Under the pieces are notes generated by a model, which worked only from the letters and a program-made list of their open reading frames with translations, was not told where the DNA came from and ran no database searches. Shown in pieces: positions 1 to 8,251 of a stretch of DNA of 64,000 bases. A program made the position numbers and the translations under genes. The stretch is from positions 30,693 to 94,692 of the forward strand of contig JAFUES010000009.1 in NCBI GenBank assembly GCA_017470325.1, written 5' to 3'. Numbering within the stretch: the stretch's first letter is position 1; each line of letters starts with the position of its first letter. This stretch comes from Oscillospiraceae bacterium (GTDB taxonomy: Bacteria; Bacillota_A; Clostridia; Oscillospirales; Oscillospiraceae).

Positions 1-1602
1 GGCCACGCGTCCTTCACTGCCTTTGGCGATCTCCTGATCCAGCAGCTCCAGCACCCGGCTCTTGAAGCTGCGGGGTGCGATCCACAGCGTGTGCGCCTCC
101 GGCGGCAGCTGGCCGTTTTCCAGGGCAGCGAAGGTGGCCTCCGCTTCCTCGCCGGCGGCCTCGTTGGCGGTGATGAGGAACAGGTCGGTATACTGCTCGC
201 CGGTCACCTCGTTGTAATTGCCGGTGCCCACCTGGGTGATACGGCTCAGGTTCCCGCCCTTACGGCGGGTGATGACACAGAGCTTGCTGTGGACCTTGTG
301 CTCCGGCAGGCCGTAGCAGACCCGGCAGCCGGCGTCCTCCAGCATCTCGGAGTAGTCGATGTTGTTCTGCTCGTCAAAGCGGGCCCGCAGCTCCAGCAGG
401 CACAGCACGTCCTTTCCCCGGTCCGCCGCATAGGCCAGAGCGGCGGCGATCTTGCTGCTGCCGGACATGCGATAGAGGGTGATCTTGATGGACAGGACCT
501 CCGGATCGTCCGCCGCCTCGTAGATCAGATCCACGAAGGGCATCATGCTCTGGAAGGGGAAGCTCATCACCAGATCCTGCTTTTCGATATAGGAGAAGTA
601 CTCCCCTTTTTTCAGTCCCAGCTCACGGGCGGGCTTGCGCTCCTCATAGCGGAAGTTGTCATGCCCGCTGATGGCAGAGCGGAAGGATAGGTCGAAGGGC
701 ACGCTCTGGGAGAACACACAGCGCTCCGGCACCCGCAGCTTTTTGATCAGCATAGCGCGGGCCTGGTCCGTGATCTTGCCGTAGATCCGCACCCGTACGG
801 GCATCTCCCGCTTGCGCTTGGAGAGCATGCTGGACACCTTCTGGCGAAGATCCTTGTCCTCGCTCTCCTCCACGCCGGAGAGGAACACATCCGCGTTGCG
901 GGTCACATCCAGGATCACCGACTGGGCGATGGTCTCCTTCTTCAGCAGCAGGGGCAGGAAGTGCCGCACCAGCTGTGCCGTCAGCACGATCTTCCGGTTG
1001 CCGTCGATCTCAAAGGTCAGGTAGGACGGCACCCGGTGCAGAGGAATGATGGCCAGCTTCTGCTCGCCGTTTCGGCCCAGGAAGGCGATGATGTTGGCCT
1101 CCCCGCTCCACAGGAAAGGCAGGGGCTGGTTCATGTCGATGATCTTGGGAAACAGCAGGTCCTTGATGTCTCCAAAGAGCTTTTTGCTCATGAGCTCATC
1201 CACCTTGCTGATCTTCTTGAAGTCCAGCACCTCCACCTTATTGACCCGCAGCTCTTCCCGGATGGCCTTCCAGATGCTCTCCATCAGGGACTGCTGCTCC
1301 CGGGTGACGCGCAGCACCTCTTGGATCTGGGCGTCAGGCAGCATGCCCGACAAGGGGTCCGCCTTGTCCGGCGTCAACAGGGCCCGGTGGGTCAGGATGC
1401 CCATGCGCACCCGATAGAACTCCTCCAGATTAGACTGGTAGATCATCAGGAATTTCAGCCGCTCCAGCAGCGGCACCGCCGGGTCGGCGGCCTCCAGGAG
1501 CACCCGCTCGTTGAAGGCCAGCCAGCTCAGTTCCCGGTTGATATACAGGCTCTCGGCCGCGCTGTGCTTGACCGATTCGCTTTTTTTCTCTTTTGAAGCC
1601 AT
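1..1602 (-). CDS. ppk1: Polyphosphate kinase 1, C-terminus beyond the window
   Basis: PPK1 reversibly transfers the terminal phosphate of ATP to a growing polyphosphate chain. The reading frame starts at an ATG at 1602 (MASKEKKSES) and stays open to base 1, giving 534 residues; the family is about 700 long, so roughly the last quarter lies outside. Early residues contain the family signature YINRELSWLAFNERVL. The segment EHKVHSKL places the probable autophosphorylated histidine near residue 438, close to His435 of the E. coli enzyme, and it is followed by QVGTGNYNE. An AGAGG motif precedes the start. The gene begins 10 bases after the stop of the polyphosphate:AMP phosphotransferase, so the two are probably cotranscribed. 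No internal frameshift was seen in the parts read. Confidence 0.95.
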   Translation of the reverse strand, partial: MASKEKKSESVKHSAAESLYINRELSWLAFNERVLLEAADPAVPLLERLKFLMIYQSNLEEFYRVRMGILTHRALLTPDKADPLSGMLPDAQIQEVLRVTREQQSLMESIWKAIREELRVNKVEVLDFKKISKVDELMSKKLFGDIKDLLFPKIIDMNQPLPFLWSGEANIIAFLGRNGEQKLAIIPLHRVPSYLTFEIDGNRKIVLTAQLVRHFLPLLLKKETIAQSVILDVTRNADVFLSGVEESEDKDLRQKVSSMLSKRKREMPVRVRIYGKITDQARAMLIKKLRVPERCVFSQSVPFDLSFRSAISGHDNFRYEERKPARELGLKKGEYFSYIEKQDLVMSFPFQSMMPFVDLIYEAADDPEVLSIKITLYRMSGSSKIAAALAYAADRGKDVLCLLELRARFDEQNNIDYSEMLEDAGCRVCYGLPEHKVHSKLCVITRRKGGNLSRITQVGTGNYNEVTGEQYTDLFLITANEAAGEEAEATFAALENGQLPPEAHTLWIAPRSFKSRVLELLDQEIAKGSEGRVA

Positions 1603-1612
1603 GTCGAACCTC

Positions 1613-3091
1613 TTATGCCATGTGATCCTCGCAAGCCTTTTCCAGCGCGTCGATCACGATTTTCAGGGTCTTGATACGGGCGTATTTCTTATCGTTGGAT
1701 TCGATGATGAACCAGGGGGCAAACTCCGTGCTGGTCTTCTGCAGCATCTCATCGATGGCCTCCTCGTACTGGGGCCATTTCTCCCGGTTGCGCCAGTCCT
1801 CCTCGGTCAGCTTCCACTGCTTCTCCGGAGTGTTCTGCCGGTCGTTGAAGCGCTCCAGCTGGGTGTCCTGGTCGATATGGATCCAGAATTTCAGCACCAC
1901 GGCGCCCCATTCGGTCAGCTGGCGCTCAAACTCGTTGATCTCGTTATAGGCCCGTTTCCAGTCGTCCTCGGTGCAGAAGCCCTCCAGCCGCTCCACCATG
2001 ACCCGGCCGTACCAGGTCCGGTCAAAGATGCACACATGGCCGCTGCGTGGCAGCCGGGTCCAGAAGCGCCACAGATACTGGCGGGCCAGCTCGTGGGGCT
2101 CCGGCGAGGCGATGGGGATCACATCGAAGCCCCTGGGATCCAGAGGCTTGGCCACCCGGCGGATGTTGCCGCCCTTGCCGGCGGCATCCCAGCCCTCATA
2201 GCAGAGGATCACCGGGATCTTCATGCGGTAGATGCGGTTGTGCAGCTCGCCCAGGCGCTTCTGCAGCTTTTTGAGTTCTGCGCGGTATTCCTCGTCTGTC
2301 AGGGTCGGGGACAGGTCCACCGCGGCCAGCTTCGGCATTTTCAGCAGAGGGAAGCTCTCCTTGAAGGGCTTGCCCACATAGCGCCCGGCCTCCAGGGCCC
2401 GGTCGATGCCCTCCACCAGCAGCTTCATAGCGTCCCGCACCGCCAGGTTTTTCCTGTTTCCGTCCAGCACATGCCAGGGGATCAGGCCGCCGGTCTTGTC
2501 CATAAAGCTCTCGTAGCTCTGCTTGAAGAGCTTATACTCCCGCTGCTGCCACAGATCCTCGTCGGTGACACGCCATGCAGTCTCGTAATCCTCCCGCAGA
2601 GCGCTCATACGCTTGCGCTGCTCCCCGGCGTCAATGTCCAGAAACAGCTTCAGCAGCAGATAGCCGCCGTGGCGCAGCTGGCGCTCGAACTCGTTGACGG
2701 AGCGGACGCGCTCTTTGTACTGCTCCTTGGTGATCTCCCGGTGGAGGTATTTGCGCACGACGTCCTCCATCCAGCCGGAATCATAGAACATGATCTTCCC
2801 GTTCTCCGGGATGGCGCAGGCATAGGGGTACAGGAAGGGGTAGCGGCTCTCTGCCTCGCCGGTGATGACGGAGGTGGTCACATTATAAAAGCGGGGATCG
2901 ATCTCGCTGATCAGCTCATTGATCAGGCTGCCTTTTCCGGCGGCGGCCCAGCCCTCCACCAGTACGATGATGGGCAAGCCCTTGGCGCGGATCGCCTGCT
3001 GTTGGCTCAGCAGCCGCTCCCGCAGGGCTTTGATCTCCGCCTTCAGCTGGGTATTTTCCGCTTTTACAGCGTCTTTCTTCTCTTTTTTCAT
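1613..3091 (-). CDS. Polyphosphate:AMP phosphotransferase (two-domain PPK2)
   Basis: The 492-residue protein has two tandem PPK2 domains, as in polyphosphate:AMP phosphotransferases (class II PPK2), which use polyphosphate to phosphorylate AMP to ADP. Walker A loops are at residues 47-53 (GWAAAGKG) and 300-307 (GWDAAGKGG). The C-terminal domain has the better Walker B region (CIFDRTWYGRV), while the N-terminal one reads MFYDSGWMED; in known members the C-terminal domain carries catalysis. Translation starts at 3091 behind AGGAGG. A TTGACT-17-TAGAAT promoter lies 52-80 bases upstream. It heads an operon with ppk1, joining polymer synthesis and use. Confidence 0.92.
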   Translation of the reverse strand: MKKEKKDAVKAENTQLKAEIKALRERLLSQQQAIRAKGLPIIVLVEGWAAAGKGSLINELISEIDPRFYNVTTSVITGEAESRYPFLYPYACAIPENGKIMFYDSGWMEDVVRKYLHREITKEQYKERVRSVNEFERQLRHGGYLLLKLFLDIDAGEQRKRMSALREDYETAWRVTDEDLWQQREYKLFKQSYESFMDKTGGLIPWHVLDGNRKNLAVRDAMKLLVEGIDRALEAGRYVGKPFKESFPLLKMPKLAAVDLSPTLTDEEYRAELKKLQKRLGELHNRIYRMKIPVILCYEGWDAAGKGGNIRRVAKPLDPRGFDVIPIASPEPHELARQYLWRFWTRLPRSGHVCIFDRTWYGRVMVERLEGFCTEDDWKRAYNEINEFERQLTEWGAVVLKFWIHIDQDTQLERFNDRQNTPEKQWKLTEEDWRNREKWPQYEEAIDEMLQKTSTEFAPWFIIESNDKKYARIKTLKIVIDALEKACEDHMA

Positions 3092-3142
3092 AAAAACCTC
3101 CTACATGCGCAGGTGTTTTGTATCTGTTTTTCGTTGTCTTTT

Positions 3143-3171
3143 ATTCTACGATACTGCCATGCCGAAGTCAA
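3143..3171 (-). promoter_or_regulatory. Sigma-A-type promoter of the polyphosphate operon
   Basis: On the minus strand TTGACT and TAGAAT are separated by 17 bases, pointing to the phosphotransferase-ppk1 pair. Confidence 0.6.
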
Positions 3172-3237
3172 CAGCGGAATTGCCGGGCGCAGATCGAAAA
3201 AGTTCACGTTTCCCGCCGTTTCCCGGGGATCCCCCGC

Positions 3238-3266
3238 TTGCTATTTCCCGGGAATACCGTTATACT
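3238..3266 (+). promoter_or_regulatory. Probable promoter of the TIR-Sel1 gene
   Basis: TTGCTA-17-TATACT precedes the TIR-Sel1 start by about 110 bases. The long leader between them shows no clear fold. The rest of the 3092-3378 gap holds only the opposing promoter. Confidence 0.5.
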
Positions 3267-3378
3267 GAAACTGGCAAAATGGCAGAATATGCCGGCCGTA
3301 TTATAAAAAGGGGCGTGCCCATGGATCGTTATTGCATTGCCTCTAAAAGAGATTTTCGACAGGGGGCATGGGACCGTT

Positions 3379-4839
3379 ATGGACAAGTATATATATGACG
3401 CTTTCATCAGCTACAGCCATCGGGACCTGCACTGGGCCCGCTGGCTGCAGCGTCGGCTGGAGGGCTTTCGTATCCCCCGTGACCTCTGCGAGCTTGGGAA
3501 GGGGCGCAGGCACCTGCGCGTCTTCCGGGATCAGACAGATCTGGCGGGTGTGGAGCTGCAGCTTGCTCTGCAGAAGGAGCTGCGTGCCTCGCGCTTTCTG
3601 ATCGTGATCTGCTCCCCGGCCAGCGCGGCCTCCCCCTGGGTCAACGATGAAGTCCGTTTCTTCCGGTCCCTGGGCCGCGAGGAGCAGATCATCCCCTTCA
3701 TCGTCGCCGGCGAGCCGGAGAGCGACGATGAAGCCCTGGAGTGCTATCCGCCTGCCCTGCGCAGCGACGAGGACAAGCATCCCCTGGGCGCGAGTGTGGG
3801 GGAGATCGGGAAAAACAAGGCCTTCCTCAAGGTCATGGCCATACTGCTGGACCTGCGTTTCAACCGCCTTGTGGATCGGGAAAAGCAACGCAAACGCCGC
3901 ACGGCGTTGATCGCCGGCGGGGTCACAGCGGCAGTAGCGGCTTTCGCGGCTGGGCTGATCTGGCGCAATATGGTGATCTCCCGGGAAAATCAGGAGCTGT
4001 CCTATGACATCTACGGCGCGGCCCTCGTCTCCATCAGTCAGAAGGACGAGATCGAAGCGGCGGATGTGGAGTTCCTGCGCGTTTCGGCAGAGGCGGGCAA
4101 CGCCTACGCCGCGTTCTTCCTGGGCGACTGCTATCAAAAGGGCTGGGGGATCGAACAGGATCCGGTGCAGGCGCTGTACTGGTTTACCCGGGCCGCCGAG
4201 GCCGGGGATTCCACGGCAATGGTAGCCGTGGCCAACTGCTATTGGAACGGTACCGGTACCGAAACAGACTTCGAGCAGGCCTTCGCCTGGAACATGCGCG
4301 CCGCCGAGGCGGGAGAGTCCGGAGCCATGCTCAATGTCGGCATCTGCTATGAGCAGGGCAGCGGCGTGGAGAAGGACGAGGCGCAGGCCCTCGCCTGGTA
4401 TCGCAAGGCCGCGGAAAATGGCAACGAGCTGGGCATGTACAACTTGGCCCTCTGCTACCGCAACGGCATCGGCACCGAGGTAGATCTGGAGCAGGCTTTC
4501 CATTGGATCAAGAAGCTGGCTGAAACCGGCAACAGCGCGGCGCTGTACAATCTGGGGCTGATGTACCAGTACGCCTACGGCACCGAGGAGGACCCGCGTC
4601 AGGCCTACCTTTGCTACCGCGCGGCGGCCGAGGCCGGGGACAGCGACGGGCAGTACATGTTGGGCTGGTGCACCGAAAACCACTACGGTACGGAGGATGC
4701 GGCTCTGGAGTGGTATCTGCAGGCCGCTGAGGCCGGCAGTGAGGAGGCCGCGCAGGCTCTGGAGCGTCTGGAACAGGAGCAAGCCGCGGCATCCGACAAA
4801 GCCGCAGTGGAAGAACAGGCGGAGCACGATGGCTCGTAA
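3379..4839 (+). CDS. TIR domain - transmembrane helix - Sel1 repeat protein
   Basis: The 486-residue protein has three parts. Residues 1-165 are a TIR-like domain: YDAFISYSHRD at the start, FRDQTDL (box-2-like) near 49-55, and SPWVNDEVRFF at 85-95, where Glu91 sits at the position of the catalytic glutamate of NAD-cleaving TIRs. Residues 174-198 form one hydrophobic helix after a basic stretch. From about 240 to 456 there are six Sel1-type repeats of roughly 36 residues (AEAGNAYAAFFLGDCY and similar). This implies a cytoplasmic TIR and exported repeats, or the reverse. I chose the ATG at 3379 because a purine-rich AGGGGG lies upstream and the TIR fold begins there; an in-frame ATG at 3337 lacks a binding site. 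The gene stands alone. A role in NAD+ signalling or defence is inference. Confidence 0.85.
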   Translation: MDKYIYDAFISYSHRDLHWARWLQRRLEGFRIPRDLCELGKGRRHLRVFRDQTDLAGVELQLALQKELRASRFLIVICSPASAASPWVNDEVRFFRSLGREEQIIPFIVAGEPESDDEALECYPPALRSDEDKHPLGASVGEIGKNKAFLKVMAILLDLRFNRLVDREKQRKRRTALIAGGVTAAVAAFAAGLIWRNMVISRENQELSYDIYGAALVSISQKDEIEAADVEFLRVSAEAGNAYAAFFLGDCYQKGWGIEQDPVQALYWFTRAAEAGDSTAMVAVANCYWNGTGTETDFEQAFAWNMRAAEAGESGAMLNVGICYEQGSGVEKDEAQALAWYRKAAENGNELGMYNLALCYRNGIGTEVDLEQAFHWIKKLAETGNSAALYNLGLMYQYAYGTEEDPRQAYLCYRAAAEAGDSDGQYMLGWCTENHYGTEDAALEWYLQAAEAGSEEAAQALERLEQEQAAASDKAAVEEQAEHDGS

Positions 4840-4945
4840 AAAAACCGCAGGCGCGTCTTTTGCCCGGGCGATTCCAAGGCCTGCGGCTGCGATCCGCGCC
4901 ATAACGAGCACACTGCTTGATCCCTGATCAGTCCCCCCAAATGAA

Positions 4946-4977
4946 AATCTCCCCCGGTCGGATGACCGGGGGAGATT
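4946..4977. terminator. Bidirectional terminator
   Basis: A perfect 14-bp stem with a 4-base loop lies between the converging TIR-Sel1 and AGCS genes. It has AAAA on its left side (T-run for the minus strand). Confidence 0.8.
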
Positions 4978-4993
4978 CACATTGTCAGCAGTT

Positions 4994-6406
4994 TTACTTT
5001 TTCAGCAGGTTCTTGGAGAAGTACTCCTTGGTGACCTTGGCCACTACGCCGGACAGCAGCAGCAGCGCGATCAGGTTGGGGATGGCCATCAGGCCGTTAA
5101 GGGTGTCCGCGATATCCCACATGAGGGTGCCGGAACCCACAGCGCCCACGATGCATACCAGGGCGAAGATGATCTTATAGACCAGCAGGAAGACCTTGTT
5201 GTTGTTGGTCAGGTAGCCCCAGCAGTTTTCCCCGTAGTAAGCCCAGGACAGGATGGTGGACAGGGCGAAGAACAGCAGGCTCAGCTCGATGATCTTGCCG
5301 CCCAGAGTGCCGGGCAGGATGGTGTTGAAAGCAGCGGCAGCGGCTGCGCCCTTGGAGGCGAAGGCGCCCAGGCCGCCCTCGGCGTTCAGGATGCCGGAGA
5401 GCAGAACCGCGAAAGCGGTGATGCTGCAGATGATGATGGTGTCGATGAAGACCTCGAACACGCCCCAGATGGCCTGCTCACAGGGCTCCTCGGTGGAGGA
5501 GGCCGCATGGGCGATAGGCGCGGAGCCGAGGCCGGCCTCGTTGGAGAACACGCCGCGGGCGAAGCCCTGCTTCATGGCCATCATGATGGTGTAGCCGAAC
5601 AGGCCGCCGCCCACGCTCTTGAAGGAGAAGGCGCCTGCGAAGATCTGGCCGAAGACCGCGGGGATGTGGCCGATGCGCATGATGATGATGACAATACCCG
5701 CCAGAATGTAGAACGCGGACATGAAGGGCACCAGCAGAGAGGTGACCTTGCCAATGCGCTTGATGCCGCCCAGGGTGACCAGAGCCACCACGATGGCGAT
5801 GATGATGCCGGAGACTAACGGCGGGATGTGGAACAGGTCGCCCAGGGCGCCGGAGATCTCACTGCTCTGAGCAATATTACCGATGCCGAAGGAGGCGAGG
5901 CCGCCCAGCAGGCAGAAGATAACGGACATCCACTTCCAGCCCTTGCCGATGCCGTTTTCGATATAGTACATGGGGCCGCCGTGGTACACGCCGTTCTCGT
6001 CCTTGACGCGGTACTTCATGGCCAGCACGATCTCCGCATACTTGGTGATCATGCCGAAGAAGGCCGCCACCCACATCCAGAACACAGCGCCAGCGCCGCC
6101 GGTGAAGATGGCGCCGGTCACGCCGGCGATATTGCCGGTACCAACCGTACCCGCCAGAGCCGTAGACACTGCCTGGAACGGGGAGATGTTGGCGCCGTGG
6201 TCCTTCTTCTCCTGCTTGCCCTGGAACAGGGTGCCGATGGTGTTTTTCATGATGCGGCCAAAATGGGTCACCTGCAGCCAGTTGACCTTGATGGTCAGAA
6301 ACACGCCGGTACCCACCAGCAGCAGGAGCATCAGAGGCCCCCACGCAAAGCTGTTGATCGCGCCGTTGATGGCTTCAACCTTAGAAACAAATCCTTCCAC
6401 TTTCAT
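4994..6406 (-). CDS. Alanine/glycine:cation symporter (AGCS family)
   Basis: A polytopic membrane protein of 470 residues with AGCS family features: FQAVSTALAGTVGTGNIAGV early, WMWVAAFFGMITKYAEI, and FARGVFSNEAGLGSAPIAHA in the middle. The family couples uptake of alanine or glycine to Na+ or H+. I place the start at the ATG at 6406 (MKVEGFVSK), which has AAAGGA just upstream; an in-frame TTG at 6433 would add nine residues. A glycine riboswitch with terminator and a 281-bp structured element precede it, so glycine is the likely substrate (inference from the riboswitch). Confidence 0.92.
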   Translation of the reverse strand: MKVEGFVSKVEAINGAINSFAWGPLMLLLLVGTGVFLTIKVNWLQVTHFGRIMKNTIGTLFQGKQEKKDHGANISPFQAVSTALAGTVGTGNIAGVTGAIFTGGAGAVFWMWVAAFFGMITKYAEIVLAMKYRVKDENGVYHGGPMYYIENGIGKGWKWMSVIFCLLGGLASFGIGNIAQSSEISGALGDLFHIPPLVSGIIIAIVVALVTLGGIKRIGKVTSLLVPFMSAFYILAGIVIIIMRIGHIPAVFGQIFAGAFSFKSVGGGLFGYTIMMAMKQGFARGVFSNEAGLGSAPIAHAASSTEEPCEQAIWGVFEVFIDTIIICSITAFAVLLSGILNAEGGLGAFASKGAAAAAAFNTILPGTLGGKIIELSLLFFALSTILSWAYYGENCWGYLTNNNKVFLLVYKIIFALVCIVGAVGSGTLMWDIADTLNGLMAIPNLIALLLLSGVVAKVTKEYFSKNLLKK

Positions 6407-6424
6407 CCGTCCTTTTCTTGTTTT

Positions 6425-6705
6425 TTGAGGCAAGGGGAGTTGAACCCCTGCCGGTTTTCAGCGGCGGATTTCCGCCGACACTGCGTCAAAGTCCTTAGAA
6501 ATATGAAAATATTCCCTGCGGACTTTTCCTTGTTTCGACAAAAATCCGCTGGCTGAAAACTGCCTCGCACCTGTGAGCGAGCAATTTTCGAGGGATTTTT
6601 GTCACGCGAAACGCAGATGGGCTGGCGCCCATCAAGTGACAAGGGGCAAAAAGCACCAAAAAGAGCCGCTCACAGGCGACAGGTGTTCGACTCCCCTTGC
6701 CTTAA
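6425..6705. repeat. 281-bp element with terminal inverted repeats and nested stems
   Basis: The two ends (6425-6440 and 6690-6705) are complementary over 16 positions with one G-T pair. With mismatches the similarity runs inward to about 28 bases. Each end resembles an outward-facing tRNA 3' half: minus-strand GGGGTTCAACTCCCC has a canonical T-loop. Inside, two arms are closed by 6454-6462/6552-6560 and 6570-6579/6667-6676. These enclose hairpins at 6462-6477, 6488-6526, 6599-6642 and 6616-6633. It lies in the leader of the AGCS gene, after the riboswitch terminator. It has no convincing ORF. It could be a structured RNA, a MITE-like insertion, or tRNA-derived debris; I cannot tell which. Confidence 0.6.
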
Positions 6706-6715
6706 TCCAACCCAC

Positions 6716-6784
6716 AAAAAAAGAGCTGCCCCCCAAAAGAAGCAACTCCGGAGAAAGATCAATTTTCACAACTGCCGGGCAGCT
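6716..6784 (-). terminator. Riboswitch expression-platform terminator
   Basis: Minus strand AGCTGCCC (6784-6777) pairs with GGGCAGCT (6731-6724) and is followed by seven T. It stands directly after the glycine aptamer. Confidence 0.7.
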
Positions 6785-6798
6785 GTAAAAGACTGATG

Positions 6799-6902
6799 AT
6801 TCCGCTCTGTCCTTTTGCCTGAGAGATTCAGCATACGCTTTGCACCTTCGGCACCCGCCTGGGCGGGATTCTCCAGAGTTCCTCCGCTTCCGGTCTCCCA
6901 AA
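6799..6902 (-). promoter_or_regulatory. Glycine riboswitch
   Basis: Read on the minus strand, the segment contains the conserved glycine-aptamer blocks ACTCTGGAGA, a P3a hairpin CCCGCC/GGCGGG, GCCGAAGGTGCAAAGC, and CTCTCAGGCAAAAGGACAGAG (split here as CTCTCAGGCAAAAGG plus ACAGAG). It appears to be a single aptamer, with only a short vestigial GGGAGACCGG stretch where a partner aptamer would be. It leads the AGCS transporter and is followed by an intrinsic terminator, so a transcriptional switch is likely. Whether glycine turns it on or off cannot be decided by eye. Confidence 0.88.
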
Positions 6903-6941
6903 AGGATTCCGAAAACATCAATGGTATTGAATTATGCATTA

Positions 6942-6970
6942 AACATACCACTTTAACGCGGTAAATGCAA
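6942..6970 (-). promoter_or_regulatory. Probable promoter of the glycine riboswitch transcript
   Basis: Minus strand TTGCAT-17-TATGTT ends about 40 bases before the aptamer. Confidence 0.5.
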
Positions 6971-7055
6971 CAACTTTATCCATCGCGCCTTGGATTTTGT
7001 GGAATCTTACATTCCACGGAAAGAATTGCGCTTCCTCTTTTTGCAGAATATGCAA

Positions 7056-7083
7056 TAAGACCCCTCCGAGAGGAGGGGCCTTA
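7056..7083 (-). terminator. Terminator after DUF362 gene
   Basis: CCCCTCC/GGAGGGG stem extended by TAAG/CTTA, a few bases past the DUF362 stop. The rest of 6971-7055 shows nothing clear. Confidence 0.65.
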
Positions 7084-7090
7084 CTGACGG

Positions 7091-8251
7091 TCAAGCCCGC
7101 CGGCCGCCCAGGGCACGCAGGATGAAATTGCGTCCCACCTGCATGGCGCCTTTGGGGCAGAACTCCTGACAGCAGAAGCAGTGGATGCAGCGGCTCCGGT
7201 CAATGGCGGGCTTCCCCTGTTTCATGGCGATGGCCTTGGCCGGACAGATCTGTGCGCATTTGCCGCAGCCGATACAGTCCTCCGCCTTCAGCTTCGGTTG
7301 GGGCGTCATAAAGCGCGTGGCCGCCCGATCCACCAGTTTGCCCACCGGTCCCCTTCCCGCCACGTGAAAGAACACGCTGTTCTGGGCCGGGACCGTGTGA
7401 AAGTCCGGCAACGCAAAGAGCCGGGGCTCGCCGCTGATCCTCAGCTGTGAGATGTCCGCCGGCAGCAATCCCCGGTCCATGGCGGCCCGGATGGTGGGCA
7501 CCTCCCTGGGCGCAAGGCCAATGAGTCCGGCCGCTGTCATGTCCAGCATATGGCCGCTTCGGCTGGCGATCAGACAGCCGATGGCGCGGGGCGTGCCCTG
7601 GGTGGGTCCGTTGCCCTCCATGCCCACCACCGCGTCGCAGATGCAAAGCTGGGGCTTGAAAAACTCGTACAGATCCACCAGCATGGAAGCGAAATCCTCC
7701 GCCCGGGGATACTGGTAATGAAACTCCGGCTTTTGGGTGCCGGGGATGGCGCCGAAGAAATTTTTCACCGCGTTGGTCATGCCCATCATGCCGTGGCTTT
7801 TCAGCTTGCACAGGTCGATGATCGCGTCCGCGTTGGTCAGATAGGCGGTATAGGGGAAGCGGCGGGCCTGCGCGCCCTGGGGGAAGTCCGCCTCCGCCTG
7901 GGAAAAGTCGTCGTTCAGCTCCGCGCCCAGTGCTTCCGCCTGGCGCATGCCGGTGACTTCATACACATGGCGCAGGTGGGTGGGGGTGAATACGCCGCCG
8001 GGGCTGTCGCCCAAAACCACCTGGGCGCCCCGCTCCCTCAGCAGCTTCACCAGGGCACAAACCAGATTGGGATGCACCGTGGCGGCAAGCTCCGGCTTCA
8101 TGGCGGCGACCAGATTGACCTTGACAGCGATGCGCATCCCGGGCTTTACGAAGTCCAGACCGCCCAGCGGCTCCAGCACCGCAGCCAGGGCCGCGTCCAC
8201 CTCCTGCTGCTCATAGCTGCCGCAGGGGACGATCACCACATCAGGGCTCAT
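7091..8251 (-). CDS. DUF362 protein with two 4Fe-4S clusters
   Basis: A 386-residue protein with an N-terminal DUF362 region (VDAALAAVLEPLGGLDFVKPG, split: VDAALAAVL then GGLDFVKPGMR; DSPGG; LCKLKSHGMMGMTNAVKNF). It ends in a bacterial ferredoxin-like domain with CIGCGKCAQICP and CIHCFCCQEFCP. The family is a widespread group of cytoplasmic iron-sulfur proteins whose reactions are mostly undefined. The start is the ATG at 8251 (MSPDVVIVPCGS), which overlaps the end of the tetR gene by 11 bases, indicating translational coupling. The TetR protein may therefore control it. Confidence 0.88.
   Translation of the reverse strand: MSPDVVIVPCGSYEQQEVDAALAAVLEPLGGLDFVKPGMRIAVKVNLVAAMKPELAATVHPNLVCALVKLLRERGAQVVLGDSPGGVFTPTHLRHVYEVTGMRQAEALGAELNDDFSQAEADFPQGAQARRFPYTAYLTNADAIIDLCKLKSHGMMGMTNAVKNFFGAIPGTQKPEFHYQYPRAEDFASMLVDLYEFFKPQLCICDAVVGMEGNGPTQGTPRAIGCLIASRSGHMLDMTAAGLIGLAPREVPTIRAAMDRGLLPADISQLRISGEPRLFALPDFHTVPAQNSVFFHVAGRGPVGKLVDRAATRFMTPQPKLKAEDCIGCGKCAQICPAKAIAMKQGKPAIDRSRCIHCFCCQEFCPKGAMQVGRNFILRALGGRRA

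Noticed and set aside
3379..4839. Thoeris antiphage system
   Set aside because: No ThsA-like effector or second TIR gene lies beside it; the protein has a membrane helix and Sel1 repeats instead.
6425..6705. tmRNA gene
   Set aside because: The T-arm-like ends raised this, but no proteolysis tag reading frame, no CCA end and no alanine-type acceptor pattern were found, and the ends face outward in opposite directions.
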